Part shown: positions 31,844 through 42,113 of the stretch, piece by piece
Position numbering within the stretch: position 1 is the stretch's first letter
Layout of the letters: each line of letters starts with the position of its first letter
Translations under genes and position numbers: made by a program
Source of the DNA: Shewanella loihica PV-4
GTDB lineage: Bacteria; Pseudomonadota; Gammaproteobacteria; Enterobacterales; Shewanellaceae
Direction of reading: 5' to 3'
Length of the DNA stretch: 64,000 nt
Assembly (NCBI RefSeq): GCF_000016065.1
Contig: NC_009092.1
Location: 3,906,001 to 3,970,000, forward strand
The notes under the pieces: model-generated
Databases searched by the model: none
What the model saw: the letters and a program-made list of their open reading frames with translations, nothing else
What the model was told of the DNA's origin: nothing

Positions 31844-32950
31844 CTATGGCAGGTGTTCTAGCGCCAGATAATCGTGAGACTGCATCTCGGTCAGGCGCGA
31901 GCGGCAGCGTCTGAATTCGAAACTCAGCAGCCCCTGGGTGTAGATCTCCTCCAGCGCCACCTCGGCCGAGATGATCAGCTTCACATGACGCTCGTAGAAC
32001 TCATCCACCATGGCCAAGAAACGGCGGGCGATGTCATCTCCCGTGCTCTGGCTACCCATCTGCTCGACGCCGCTGAGTAATACGGTGTGATAGAGACATG
32101 CTAGCTCCATATAGTCGCGCTGGCTGCGGGGGCCGTCGCACAGGTCACGAAAATCGATCAGCAACACGCCCTGTGCCTGCTGACGTATGCCTATCTCGCG
32201 GCCATCGATATCTATGGCCTCGCGGGAGACCTCCGATTCGGGCGCCAGCTGCTGGAAGTAACTCAGCAGGTTTTTATCGGCCTGAGGATCCAGCGGATAA
32301 TGGTAGATCTCCGCCTGCTCCAGGGTGCGCAGACGATAATCTATACCGCTGTCGACATTCAGCACCTGGCAGTGTTTGTTGATCAGCGCAATCGCCGGCA
32401 GGAAGCGCGCCCGCTGCAGGCCGTTACGATAGAGCTCATCGGGAATGATATTTGAGGTGGCGACCAGAGCTACCCCTTCGGCAAATAGCGCCTGAAACAG
32501 GGTGCCCAGCAACATGGCGTCTGTGATGTCGGAGACGAAGAACTCGTCGAAACAGATCACCTGATAACGCTCGGCCATCCGCTTGGCGATCACTAACAGG
32601 GGGTCTCGTTGCCCCTTGAGACCGTCGAGATCCAGATGGATCTGATGCATGAAACGGTGAAAGTGCGCCCTGAGCTTACGCTCGCCCGGCAGGGCATCAT
32701 AGAAGGTGTCCATCAGATAGGTCTTGCCGCGCCCTACCCCGCCCCAGAGATACAAGCCTTGCACCTGAGGAGCTGGCTTAGCCAGGAAACCCAATAGTTT
32801 CGCCATCCCCGAGGGCTTTTGCTGCGCCGCCAGCAACTCATCATAGACACGTTGCAGGGCCTTGACCGCCTGCTCCTGAGCAGGGTCATAGGAAAAGTCA
32901 TCACGTTGTAGATCGGCTTGATAATGCTGCCAGGGGGTGAGATGCGACAC
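31844..32950 (-). CDS. zapE: cell division protein ZapE (AFG1-like ATPase)
   Basis: A 368-residue P-loop ATPase of the AFG1/ZapE family. Walker A GGVGRGKT is at 70-77 and a Walker B with CFDEFFVSD is near 137. ZapE associates with the Z-ring and is needed under low-oxygen or heat stress in E. coli. Monocistronic, directed away from degQ. Confidence 0.92.
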   Translation of the reverse strand: MSHLTPWQHYQADLQRDDFSYDPAQEQAVKALQRVYDELLAAQQKPSGMAKLLGFLAKPAPQVQGLYLWGGVGRGKTYLMDTFYDALPGERKLRAHFHRFMHQIHLDLDGLKGQRDPLLVIAKRMAERYQVICFDEFFVSDITDAMLLGTLFQALFAEGVALVATSNIIPDELYRNGLQRARFLPAIALINKHCQVLNVDSGIDYRLRTLEQAEIYHYPLDPQADKNLLSYFQQLAPESEVSREAIDIDGREIGIRQQAQGVLLIDFRDLCDGPRSQRDYMELACLYHTVLLSGVEQMGSQSTGDDIARRFLAMVDEFYERHVKLIISAEVALEEIYTQGLLSFEFRRCRSRLTEMQSHDYLALEHLP

Positions 32951-33260
32951 TGAAATTATTCTCTTCTATCCTTAATTCAACCGCCAGATGGTATCACGAC
33001 AATCGATCCCAGGGTATATGTGGGCCAAGCTAAAACCTTGGCAGGTACAGACAAGCCTTAATGGGACGACCAGGGCTTTATCGCTCGCTAGTCGATGAAG
33101 ACTAACGAAAAATTAACCTTTGTTAATCACCTGAACTTTATCGAGAAGGCGATAGTCGGATTGAGTAACACAGCATTATTTAATCACTTGATTTACGTCC
33201 GAGTAGCCTTATATCTACAGAGTCATAAGTTCATAATTGCAACATTGGAGTCATGAATAG
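32951..33260. other. 310-bp divergent region between zapE and degQ
   Basis: No ORF. It must contain the promoters of both divergent genes. A sigma-E-like promoter pointing to degQ is described separately. I see no strong repeat. Confidence 0.5.
33133..33160 (+). promoter_or_regulatory. candidate sigma-E promoter for degQ
   Basis: GAACTTT at 33133-33139 and TCGGA at 33156-33160, with 16 bases between. The sigma-E consensus is GGAACTT, about 16, then TCTGA or TCRAA. The site lies about 100 bp before the degQ start, a likely envelope-stress target. Found by eye only. Confidence 0.4.
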
Positions 33261-34613
33261 ATGAAAACGAAATTATCACTACTTTCCGCCGCACTGCTCG
33301 GCGCGAGCCTGATGGTTATGCCTGCCGTTTCTCAAGCCGCCATTCCACTGGCCGTCGAGGGGCAAGCGCTGCCCAGCTTGGCCCCCATGCTGGAGAAAAC
33401 CACCCCAGCCGTGGTTGCCGTCGCCGTCTCTGGCACCCATGTCTCTAAGCAGCGTCTGCCCGATGCGTTCCGCTACTTCTTCGGCCCTAATGCTCCCAGA
33501 GAACAGGTGCAAGAGCGTCCCTTCAAGGGTCTGGGTTCGGGCGTCATCATAGATGCTAAGAAAGGCTATATCGTCACCAACAACCATGTGATCGAAGGCG
33601 CCGACGAGATCTTGATTGGCCTGCATGACGGCCGTGAGATCGAGGCCAAGCTTATCGGTACCGATGCCGAGTCAGACGTGGCCCTGCTACAGATAGAAGC
33701 CAAGAACCTGGTGGCCCTCAAGCGCGCCGACTCGGATGAACTCAAGGTGGGCGACTTTGCCGTGGCTATCGGTAACCCCTTCGGTTTAGGCCAAACGGTC
33801 ACCTCGGGTATCGTCAGCGCCATGGGCCGCAGCGGCCTAGGTATCGAGATGCTGGAGAACTTCATTCAGACAGACGCCGCCATCAACAGCGGTAACTCGG
33901 GCGGCGCCCTGGTGAATCTCAACGGTGAGCTGATCGGCATCAACACCGCCATCGTCGCTCCGGGCGGCGGCAACGTGGGTATCGGCTTCGCGATTCCCGC
34001 CAACATGGTCAACAACCTAGTGGATCAACTGATCGAACACGGCGAGGTGCGCCGCGGCGTACTAGGTGTCAGTGGTCGTGACTTAGACAGCGAGCTGGCC
34101 CAGGGCTTCGGCTTGGATTCGCAGCACGGCGGCTTCGTCAATGAAGTCATGCCTGACAGCGCCGCCGACAAGGCGGGCATCAAGGCTGGGGATATCATAG
34201 TCAGCGTCAACGATAAGCCGATCAAATCCTTCCAGGAGCTGAGAGCCAAGATAGGCACCATGGGCGCCGGCGCCAAGGTGAAACTCGGTCTTATCCGCGA
34301 CGGCGATGAGAAGACGGTCACCGCAGTATTAGGCGAGGCGAGCCAGCAGACAGAAACCGCGGCGGGCGCCGTACATCCAATGCTGGCGGGTGCCACCCTG
34401 GAGAACAATAAGAAGGGGGTCGAGATCACCGAGATCGCCCAAGGTTCTCCGGCAGCGGCCAGTGGCCTGCTTAAGGGCGATATCATAGTCGGGGTCAACC
34501 GTACCCGTATCGAAGATCTTAAGGAGCTCAAGGCGGAGCTGAAGGAGCAACACGGCGCCGTGGCCCTGAAACTGCTGCGCGGTGACAACAGCCTCTATCT
34601 GGTTCTGAGATAA
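33261..34613 (+). CDS. degQ: periplasmic serine endoprotease DegQ (HtrA family)
   Basis: A 450-residue Do-family protease/chaperone of misfolded envelope proteins. Signal peptide (LSLLSAALLGASLMVMPAVSQA, cleaved near 26). Catalytic triad His109 (TNNHVIEG), Asp139 (DAESDVALL) and Ser213 (SGNSGGAL). Two PDZ domains follow (about 255-345 and 365-445). The Q-linker loop of DegP is short here, which favours DegQ. A hairpin terminator separates it from degS, so it is probably transcribed apart. Confidence 0.94.
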   Translation: MKTKLSLLSAALLGASLMVMPAVSQAAIPLAVEGQALPSLAPMLEKTTPAVVAVAVSGTHVSKQRLPDAFRYFFGPNAPREQVQERPFKGLGSGVIIDAKKGYIVTNNHVIEGADEILIGLHDGREIEAKLIGTDAESDVALLQIEAKNLVALKRADSDELKVGDFAVAIGNPFGLGQTVTSGIVSAMGRSGLGIEMLENFIQTDAAINSGNSGGALVNLNGELIGINTAIVAPGGGNVGIGFAIPANMVNNLVDQLIEHGEVRRGVLGVSGRDLDSELAQGFGLDSQHGGFVNEVMPDSAADKAGIKAGDIIVSVNDKPIKSFQELRAKIGTMGAGAKVKLGLIRDGDEKTVTAVLGEASQQTETAAGAVHPMLAGATLENNKKGVEITEIAQGSPAAASGLLKGDIIVGVNRTRIEDLKELKAELKEQHGAVALKLLRGDNSLYLVLR

Positions 34614-34622
34614 GCCGCACTA

Positions 34623-34666
34623 GAGGCCATGACAGGGTTTACACACCCGTGTTGTGGCCTCTTTTA
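34623..34666 (+). terminator. terminator after degQ
   Basis: Outer arms GAGGCCA (34623-34629) and TGGCCTC (34655-34661) with further pairing inside, then CTTTTATTT. It lies 10 bases after the degQ stop. Confidence 0.8.
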
Positions 34667-34750
34667 TTTCTAGCTTATGCAGTTAGGCCAATAGTGCCCT
34701 ATAAATAAACATGTTAATCTAACGCTACTTATCCCATAACACCTTAAATC

Positions 34751-35830
34751 ATGACGCTTAAAGACACGGTAATTTACATCGCGAAAGCAGTTTTTTTCGG
34801 CCTCATCATGGCCGCCGTCTTTCTGGTCATCACCCCATGGATAACAGGCACTGCCAATCACGGTAACTTCTTCCAGAGCCGGGGACAAAACGGGATAGAA
34901 CTCTCCTTCTCTCAGGCGGTGCGCCGCGCGGCACCCGCTGTGGTCAACATCTATAGTCTGAGCATAGATCAGAGCCGCCCGCTCAACTCGGGCTCCCTGC
35001 AAGGGCTGGGTTCAGGCGTGATCATGAGCAAAGAGGGCTACATACTCACCAACTATCACGTGGTTAAGAAGGCGGACGAGATAGTGGTCGCCCTGCAAGA
35101 TGGCCGCAAGTTTACCTCAGAGGTGGTGGGGTCAGACTCTGTCACCGACCTGGCGGTGCTTAAGATAGAGGGCGATACCCTGCCCGTGGTGCCCATCAAC
35201 TTAGACGTGCCGGCACAGGTGGGCGACGTGGTGCTAGCCATAGGCAACCCCTATAACCTGGGGCAGACCATCACCCAAGGGATCATCAGCGCCACCGGCC
35301 GTAACGGCCTGAGTTCTGGTTATCTGGACTTCCTGCAGACAGATGCCGCCATCAACGCGGGCAACTCGGGGGGCGCGCTTATCGACACCAGCGGCCGCCT
35401 GATCGGCATCAACACCGCCGCCTTCCAGATTGGTGGCGAAGGTGGTGGCCATGGCATTAACTTCGCCATCCCCATCAAGCTGGCCCACAGCATCATGGGT
35501 AAGCTGATCAAAGATGGCCGGGTGATCCGTGGTGCACTGGGGATCACAGGCGAGGCGATCAACCCAGTGATGGCGCAGATCCTTAACCTGCCGGATCTGA
35601 CCGGTGTCATGGTCACAGGTGTAGATCATCAGGGACCGGCCGCCCAGGCTAAGCTGAGACCCAGAGACGTTATCACTAAGTTTAACGACGAAACCGTTCC
35701 CGGCGTCGAGATGCTGATGGATAGGATTGCCGAGACGCCACCCGGCACTCAGGTGACCATGACCATTATCCGCAGCGGCAAGTATTATGAGGTACCTGTC
35801 ACCATAGGGGAAAACCTTGGCTCTGAGTAA
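34751..35830 (+). CDS. degS: site-1 protease DegS
   Basis: A 359-residue inner-membrane-anchored HtrA protease that starts cleavage of the anti-sigma-E factor RseA when unfolded porins bind its PDZ domain. One N-terminal membrane anchor (about 9-30, uncleaved), triad His103 (TNYHVV), Asp133 (SVTDLAVL) and Ser206 (AGNSGGAL), and a single PDZ domain (about 255-350). The degQ-degS order is standard. A terminator follows. Confidence 0.95.
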   Translation: MTLKDTVIYIAKAVFFGLIMAAVFLVITPWITGTANHGNFFQSRGQNGIELSFSQAVRRAAPAVVNIYSLSIDQSRPLNSGSLQGLGSGVIMSKEGYILTNYHVVKKADEIVVALQDGRKFTSEVVGSDSVTDLAVLKIEGDTLPVVPINLDVPAQVGDVVLAIGNPYNLGQTITQGIISATGRNGLSSGYLDFLQTDAAINAGNSGGALIDTSGRLIGINTAAFQIGGEGGGHGINFAIPIKLAHSIMGKLIKDGRVIRGALGITGEAINPVMAQILNLPDLTGVMVTGVDHQGPAAQAKLRPRDVITKFNDETVPGVEMLMDRIAETPPGTQVTMTIIRSGKYYEVPVTIGENLGSE

Positions 35831-35881
35831 TTGCCTCTGAGTAACGGGCTCTGAATAATAGCGACCAAAGTCCGCAGACAA

Positions 35882-35910
35882 AAAAGCCAGCATTCGCTGG
35901 CTTTTCTTTT
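35882..35910 (+). terminator. intrinsic terminator after degS
   Basis: Perfect 10-bp stem AAAAGCCAGC / GCTGGCTTTT, loop ATTC, then CTTTT. It can also act on the minus strand for the small gene next to it. Confidence 0.9.
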
Positions 35911-35949
35911 ATCTATTCTCTCGTGATTGCGAAGTACTTGTTCCTCGCA

Positions 35950-36108
35950 TTAGCTTGGGCTCTTAAATAGCCGCAACCAGAAACCACACTCGAGCAGCGC
36001 GCCGACGACCAGCAGGCTCAAGGCCCCCATGTGCATGCCCACGCCGTAACAGATCAGGGCGCCGATCAGCAGCCCCACTAACAACGCCATCCTTTTGCCA
36101 TGTGCCAT
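35950..36108 (-). CDS. 52-residue hydrophobic membrane protein
   Basis: ATG at 36108 follows AAGGAGAG at good spacing. The product has a basic start (MAHGKRM), two closely spaced hydrophobic segments (about 7-24 and 27-45) and ends LRLFKSPS. No family recognised. It lies between the degS terminator and the murA terminator on the minus strand, so it is a separate small transcript. The strong ribosome-binding site and clean membrane pattern argue that it is real. Confidence 0.6.
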   Translation of the reverse strand: MAHGKRMALLVGLLIGALICYGVGMHMGALSLLVVGALLECGFWLRLFKSPS

Positions 36109-36220
36109 ATACTCTCCTTAGCATATTCAAATTGGCCTACCCACCAATCATAAGCTTAGCCTATGTAAATTACCTGCATTATTTTGTGAGCAGTTGCGTC
36201 ATCCATGCTTCAGGCACAAA

Positions 36221-36242
36221 AAAGCCACCCTAAGGTGGCTTT
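36221..36242 (-). terminator. intrinsic terminator after murA
   Basis: Stem AAAGCCACC / GGTGGCTTT with loop CTAA. On the minus strand it is followed by a T-run. It closes the mla-ibaG-murA transcript. Confidence 0.9.
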
Positions 36243-36259
36243 GTAAGATAAAGCTAGGC

Positions 36260-37528
<1,269 letters not shown>

Positions 37529-37534
37529 CTAGCC

Positions 37535-37786
37535 TTACATGTTGAAGATTTTTTCACGCTTCCACTGCGTAGGGGTAAAGGCGTTGATAGTGATGGCATG
37601 CAGCGCCCCACTGGTCACATGTTCCATCAAAGGGCCGTAGATCATCTGCTGTTGCTTCACGCGGCTCACACCGTCGAAACACTCACCGACGGCAACAATC
37701 TTATAGTGTGTCCCATCCTGGCTCACGTGTACTTCATCCAGTGTCAGCGCTTGGCTAAGCAGCTGTTCAATCTCATTACATTCCAT
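37535..37786 (-). CDS. ibaG: BolA-family protein IbaG
   Basis: An 83-residue BolA-like protein. The fold is seen in the QDGTHYKIVAVGECFDG and VKQQQMIYGPLMEHVTSGALHAITINAFTP segments; the latter is the conserved helix-strand with the family His residues (shown here in parts: QQMIYGPLMEHV, LHAITINAFTP). IbaG partners with monothiol glutaredoxins and Fe-S clusters and is linked to acid stress. It lies between mlaB and murA. Confidence 0.9.
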   Translation of the reverse strand: MECNEIEQLLSQALTLDEVHVSQDGTHYKIVAVGECFDGVSRVKQQQMIYGPLMEHVTSGALHAITINAFTPTQWKREKIFNM

Positions 37787-37801
37787 AAACGGATAACCCT
37801 T

Positions 37802-38095
37802 TTATTTGGCTTCTTCGGTGAAGAAGTCTTGTAAATCATATAAATCTATTAACTTTTGCAGTTGCGCCGGCGGATTACAGAGCACCAGCGACTGACCCTT
37901 TTTCTGCTGCTCTGCCACCAGATGCAGCAGCAGGGCGACACCGGCGCTGTCGCTATAGGAGACGCCGGCAAGATCCAGTCGGTCACAGGCACCATCGAGT
38001 AGCGTCTCCAGCTTAGGCCAGAGCTCCACCACAGCCGCCTGAGACAGCTCGCCGCTGACTTGGCACTGCCCCGCCGCCTGGTTAAAGCTCAGCAT
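37802..38095 (-). CDS. mlaB: STAS-domain protein MlaB
   Basis: A 97-residue single STAS domain. The conserved loop is SYSDSAGVALLLHL. MlaB binds the MlaF ATPase and is needed for assembly of the MlaFEDB inner-membrane complex. Its ATG overlaps the mlaC stop by one base. Confidence 0.88.
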   Translation of the reverse strand: MLSFNQAAGQCQVSGELSQAAVVELWPKLETLLDGACDRLDLAGVSYSDSAGVALLLHLVAEQQKKGQSLVLCNPPAQLQKLIDLYDLQDFFTEEAK

Positions 38096-38748
38096 TATAG
38101 CTTAGTCCCCTTGTTAACCAAGCTGATATGGTTATCTGTGTGGGTCTCCAGCTCTTTTATTACCGCATCTATGCCGTTTTGGCGGATCAGGTTAGTGATC
38201 TCCGCGCTCTTAGAGGAGAGCAGACTCACCCCTTCGGCCACCAAGTCGAACGCCTTCCAGGTATCGTCCTTCAAACGACGCACCCTGAAGATCAGCTTGA
38301 TAGGCGGACGGCCCTGCTCGATGATCTGTACGTTGACATCTACCATCTTCTCACCGTCGAACCCCTTAGCCGGGGCAAACTCCACCTGCTGATCGGTATA
38401 CTCGGTAAATGCCTGGGCATAAGTCGCGATCAGATAAGTCTTAAAGGCCTCGGCGAAACGCTCGCGCTGATCCGGCGTACTCTGACGCAGGTAGGGCCCC
38501 ATCACCTTATAAGAGGCATACTTATAATCGATATAAGGCATCAACTCGTCAGAGACTATCACCTTAAGATGGTCTGGATTGGCCTGAATTGTGGCAATAT
38601 CCTGATGAAAACGGGCAAAAGTCTTGTTGGCCACAGATTCCACCATGGCATAGGGGTCCTTGGTATTGACCGAGATCTCCTCGGCGCTAACGGCACCGCC
38701 GATCAGCAATAACATGGAGGAGAAGAGTATTTGCAACAACTGTTTCAT
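38095..38748 (-). CDS. mlaC: periplasmic phospholipid carrier MlaC
   Basis: A 217-residue protein with signal peptide (FSSMLLLIGGAVSA, cut near 22). It belongs to the Ttg2D/MlaC family and shuttles phospholipids between the outer-membrane MlaA-porin complex and MlaFEDB. The segments VSDELMPYIDYKYASYKVMG and FKTYLIATYAQAFTEY are typical. It follows mlaD by 11 bp. Confidence 0.92.
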   Translation of the reverse strand: MKQLLQILFSSMLLLIGGAVSAEEISVNTKDPYAMVESVANKTFARFHQDIATIQANPDHLKVIVSDELMPYIDYKYASYKVMGPYLRQSTPDQRERFAEAFKTYLIATYAQAFTEYTDQQVEFAPAKGFDGEKMVDVNVQIIEQGRPPIKLIFRVRRLKDDTWKAFDLVAEGVSLLSSKSAEITNLIRQNGIDAVIKELETHTDNHISLVNKGTKL

Positions 38749-38759
38749 ATTCGTCCCTA

Positions 38760-39239
38760 TTAATTTTCTTTAGACTTCATACTGTATAAGAACTGGCCGA
38801 TGAGATCTTCGAGCACTAAGGCCGAGTGGGTATCGTCGATACGATCGCCATCTTTGAGCATGCCGATATCATCCATCACAAATCCTGGCGTCAGTCCCAA
38901 GAACTGCTCACCCAACAAACCCGAGGTGAGGATCGACAGGCTACTGGTCTCGGGGAACTGATCGTATTGATTGTCCATGGCCAGCTCGACCACGGCCACC
39001 AGTTCCTCAGGATCTAGGCTGATGTTCGTCACCCTGCCGACCACCACGCCACCCACCTTGACCGGTGAGCGCACCTTGAGGCCACCTATGTTGGTGAACT
39101 TGGCATACAGTGTGTAGTGGCTCTGGCCAGGCTTCACCTCGACATTGGCCACGTTGAACACCAACACCAGAAAGGCCATCAGGCCCGACAGAATAAACAA
39201 GCCAACTAATAGTTCAATTTTTCGAGTCAACATACTCAA
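38760..39239 (-). CDS. mlaD: MCE-domain lipid transport protein MlaD
   Basis: 159 residues: one N-terminal membrane anchor (about 9-28) and one MCE domain (about 38-118, with FTNIGGLKVRSPVKVGGV). MlaD forms a hexameric ring over MlaE that passes phospholipid to or from MlaC. A second ATG two codons in is possible. It lies 65 bp after mlaE. Confidence 0.92.
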   Translation of the reverse strand: MSMLTRKIELLVGLFILSGLMAFLVLVFNVANVEVKPGQSHYTLYAKFTNIGGLKVRSPVKVGGVVVGRVTNISLDPEELVAVVELAMDNQYDQFPETSSLSILTSGLLGEQFLGLTPGFVMDDIGMLKDGDRIDDTHSALVLEDLIGQFLYSMKSKEN

Positions 39240-39304
39240 TTACCACTCAGTTCTATACATACCACGATGGCAAATATATAGGTTTATCCATAAACAAAAT
39301 TTAA

Positions 39305-40090
39305 TCAGCGGCCAAACATCATGGCCGTCAACAGGAAGTCCAGCGCCAATACCGCCAAGCTGGACTGCACCACGGTTTGGGTGGTCGCCCGGCTGATCCC
39401 CTCGGGATTGGGGATCACATGATAGCCGCGATACAGGGCTATCCAAGTCACCACTACGGCAAATACCAGGCTCTTGATCAGACAGTTCACTATGTCCTGA
39501 CGCCACTCTACCGAGGCCTGCAGGATAGACCAGAAGCTACCGCTGTCGATCCCCTTCCATTCCACCCCGACCAGATGGCCGCCATAGATGCCCACGGCGG
39601 TAAACATCAGAGCCAGTAACGGCAGGCTGATCACCCCGGCCCAGAAGCGCGGCGCGATCACCTGACGCAGGGGATCGATAGCCATCATCTCCAGGCTGGA
39701 GAGCTGCTCGGTGCTCTTCATCAAACCTATCTCGGCGGTGAGCGCCGAGCCGGCGCGTCCGGCAAACAGCAGCGCGGTCACCACGGGCCCCAGCTCACGC
39801 AGCAGACTGAGCGCCACCATGGGCCCCAGGCTGTCTTCAGTGCCGAAACCCACCAAAATATTATAGCCCTGCAACGCCAGCACCATACCGATGAAGAGGC
39901 CGGAGACCAGGATGATCACCATGGACTGCACGCCAATCACGTACAGCTGCTTGATCAGCAGAGGCGTGCCCTTGCGCACCCTGGGTATCTTGGCGATGGC
40001 GCCCCACAACATGAGTCCGGCACGTCCCAGGCCGGTGACACTATCGATCGCACCACGACCTAAGCGGGCGATTTGATCAATCACGCTCAC
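39305..40090 (-). CDS. mlaE: phospholipid ABC transporter permease MlaE
   Basis: A 261-residue MlaE/PermE-family membrane protein with about five to six hydrophobic segments. The family region [26 protein letters not shown] is present (seen as two parts, [12 protein letters not shown] and [13 protein letters not shown]). Its start overlaps the end of mlaF by 14 bp, which implies coupling. Confidence 0.93.
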   Translation of the reverse strand: MSVIDQIARLGRGAIDSVTGLGRAGLMLWGAIAKIPRVRKGTPLLIKQLYVIGVQSMVIILVSGLFIGMVLALQGYNILVGFGTEDSLGPMVALSLLRELGPVVTALLFAGRAGSALTAEIGLMKSTEQLSSLEMMAIDPLRQVIAPRFWAGVISLPLLALMFTAVGIYGGHLVGVEWKGIDSGSFWSILQASVEWRQDIVNCLIKSLVFAVVVTWIALYRGYHVIPNPEGISRATTQTVVQSSLAVLALDFLLTAMMFGR

Positions 40091-40955
40091 CTAACATCTC
40101 CTTCTGGTAATCCTGGGCGGGAAAATGAAATGGCACGGGCCCGTCGGGCTCGCCGCCGATAAACTGTTTCAACTTAGGGTTGTCTGCCGCCTTCAGTTCG
40201 GCAGGCGTGCCGTGGGCGATCACCTTCTTGTCGGCCAGCACATAGACATAGTCGGCGATCCCCAGCACCTCTTGCACGTCATGGGACACCACCACAGAGG
40301 TGAGGCTCAGCGCATCACTCAGCTCACGGATCAGCTTCACCAGCACCCCCATGGAGATGGGGTCCTGTCCGGCGAAGGGCTCATCATAGAGCACCAACTC
40401 TGGCTCCAGGGCGATGGCGCGGGCCAGGGCCGCACGTCTCTGCATACCGCCGGAGAGCTCGCTCGGCATCATCTGCGCCGCGCCTCTGAGCCCCACGGCT
40501 TCGAGCTTCATCAGTACGATGCGGCGAATGATCGCCTCGGGCAGGTCCGAGTGTTCCCGCAGGGCGAAGGCGACGTTGTCGAACACATTCATGTCGGTAA
40601 ACAGGGCGCCGCTCTGAAACAGCATACTCATGCGTTTGCGCAGGGCAAACAGCTCGCTGCGATTGCATTTATGCACGTCAACGCCATCGACCTTGATGAC
40701 CCCTGAGTCCGGCCGCAGCTGACCACCGATCAGCTTGAGTAGGGTGGTCTTGCCTATGCCACTGGGTCCCATGATGGCGGTCACCTTCCCCCTGGGGATG
40801 GTGAGACTGACGTCGTCATAGATAACATGGGTGCCACGACTGAAGCCCAGATGGCTAATCTCCACCAATGGCTGCACGTGTTCCATCGGCGCTTGTTCCA
40901 TCGGCTTAGTCTCACCCTTGGCTTGGCTGTCATGACTTAACGATTGATGACTCAT
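40077..40955 (-). CDS. mlaF: phospholipid ABC transporter ATP-binding protein MlaF
   Basis: A 292-residue ABC ATPase with Walker [12 protein letters not shown], signature [14 protein letters not shown] and Walker [11 protein letters not shown]. It powers MlaFEDB. About 25 residues longer at the N-terminus than E. coli MlaF; ATGs before EQAPMEHVQ would give a more usual length. First gene of the mla run. Confidence 0.93.
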   Translation of the reverse strand: MSHQSLSHDSQAKGETKPMEQAPMEHVQPLVEISHLGFSRGTHVIYDDVSLTIPRGKVTAIMGPSGIGKTTLLKLIGGQLRPDSGVIKVDGVDVHKCNRSELFALRKRMSMLFQSGALFTDMNVFDNVAFALREHSDLPEAIIRRIVLMKLEAVGLRGAAQMMPSELSGGMQRRAALARAIALEPELVLYDEPFAGQDPISMGVLVKLIRELSDALSLTSVVVSHDVQEVLGIADYVYVLADKKVIAHGTPAELKAADNPKLKQFIGGEPDGPVPFHFPAQDYQKEMLGERD

Positions 40956-41002
40956 AACGGGACCTAATGCGTTCCATGGTTAGGCGGCAGGAAAAGAGGC
41001 AA

Positions 41003-41031
41003 ATTGTACGAAATTGACGGATTGTGCACAA
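41003..41031 (-). promoter_or_regulatory. candidate sigma-70 promoter for mlaF
   Basis: On the minus strand TTGTGC, 17 bases, TACAAT, about 50 bp before the mlaF start in the 165-bp gap shared with the divergent yrbG. The -35 match is modest. Confidence 0.3.
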
Positions 41032-41120
41032 CTGAATCGACACTATCTTTGCGCAATACTTTCAATTTTGTTCAAATCCAGCGAAAATGCGCGGCAGACT
41101 CTTAAACAAAAAGATTTTCG

Positions 41121-42080
41121 ATGCTATTTAATATTTTCTTACTGATTGCTGGTTTGGGTGCCCTTGTCTGGAGTGCCGACAAATTTGTCTTCGGCGCCGC
41201 GGCATTCGCCCGTAATCTCGGCCTGCCGCCCATGTTAATTGGCCTCACCATAGTCGCCATGGGCAGCTCGGCCCCGGAAATGTTTGTGGCAGCCACCGCC
41301 TCCCTCGAAGGCATGACAGACACCGCCATAGGGAATGTCCTGGGCTCCAACGTCGCCAATATCACGCTGATCCTGGGGATCACCGCCCTGTTAGGCGCAA
41401 TCTCGGTAAGCTCACAGACACTCAAGCGAGAAATCCCTATGATGCTAGGCGCCACGGCGCTGGCGGGCTATTTCCTTCACGATGGCCAGCTGACCCGCGT
41501 CGAGGGACTGGTGCTGATGGCACTCTTCTTCGCCCTCATGGGGTATCTGATCTGGCATGCGATCGTCAACAAGGAGAAAGATCCCCTGATCGACGAGGCC
41601 GAGAGCGAGGTGCCTAAAGATGTGCCTACGCCTAAGGCGATCCTCTGGCTGGTGATTGGCTTAGTGTTGCTGCCCCTGTCTGCCGACTGGATGGTGCAGG
41701 GCGCCGTGGGTATCGCCAAGGCCTTCCATATGTCAGACTTAGTCATAGGCCTGACCATTATCGCCGTCGGCACCAGCCTGCCTGAGTTGGCGGCCTGTGT
41801 GGCCGGCGTGCTGAAGAAAGAGGACGACCTTGCCATAGGCAACGTGGTCGGCTCGAACCTGTTTAACATTCTTGCGGTACTGGCGCTACCCGCCCTTATC
41901 GCCCCAGGCGCAGTAGATGCCGCCGCCAGCAGTCGCGACTTTTACATGGTGATGGCAACCAGCGTTGCCCTGGCCATACTGATTTTATTAACCGGCAAGG
42001 CCCGCCAACTACGCCCCTGGCATGGCGGTGTGTTATTAGCGACTTTTATCGCGTACCAAGTCACACTTTTCCTATCCTAA
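41121..42080 (+). CDS. yrbG: CaCA-family calcium/sodium antiporter YrbG
   Basis: 319 residues with about ten membrane segments in two inverted halves. Each half has the alpha-repeat motif: MGSSAPEMFVA with GNVLGSNVANI, and VGTSLPELAAC with GNVVGSNLFNI. The family exchanges Ca2+ for Na+ or H+. First gene before kdsD, as in E. coli. Confidence 0.92.
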   Translation: MLFNIFLLIAGLGALVWSADKFVFGAAAFARNLGLPPMLIGLTIVAMGSSAPEMFVAATASLEGMTDTAIGNVLGSNVANITLILGITALLGAISVSSQTLKREIPMMLGATALAGYFLHDGQLTRVEGLVLMALFFALMGYLIWHAIVNKEKDPLIDEAESEVPKDVPTPKAILWLVIGLVLLPLSADWMVQGAVGIAKAFHMSDLVIGLTIIAVGTSLPELAACVAGVLKKEDDLAIGNVVGSNLFNILAVLALPALIAPGAVDAAASSRDFYMVMATSVALAILILLTGKARQLRPWHGGVLLATFIAYQVTLFLS

Positions 42081-42113
42081 TAACGTTTAGGCCGACAAAA
42101 TAGAGAGAACAAG

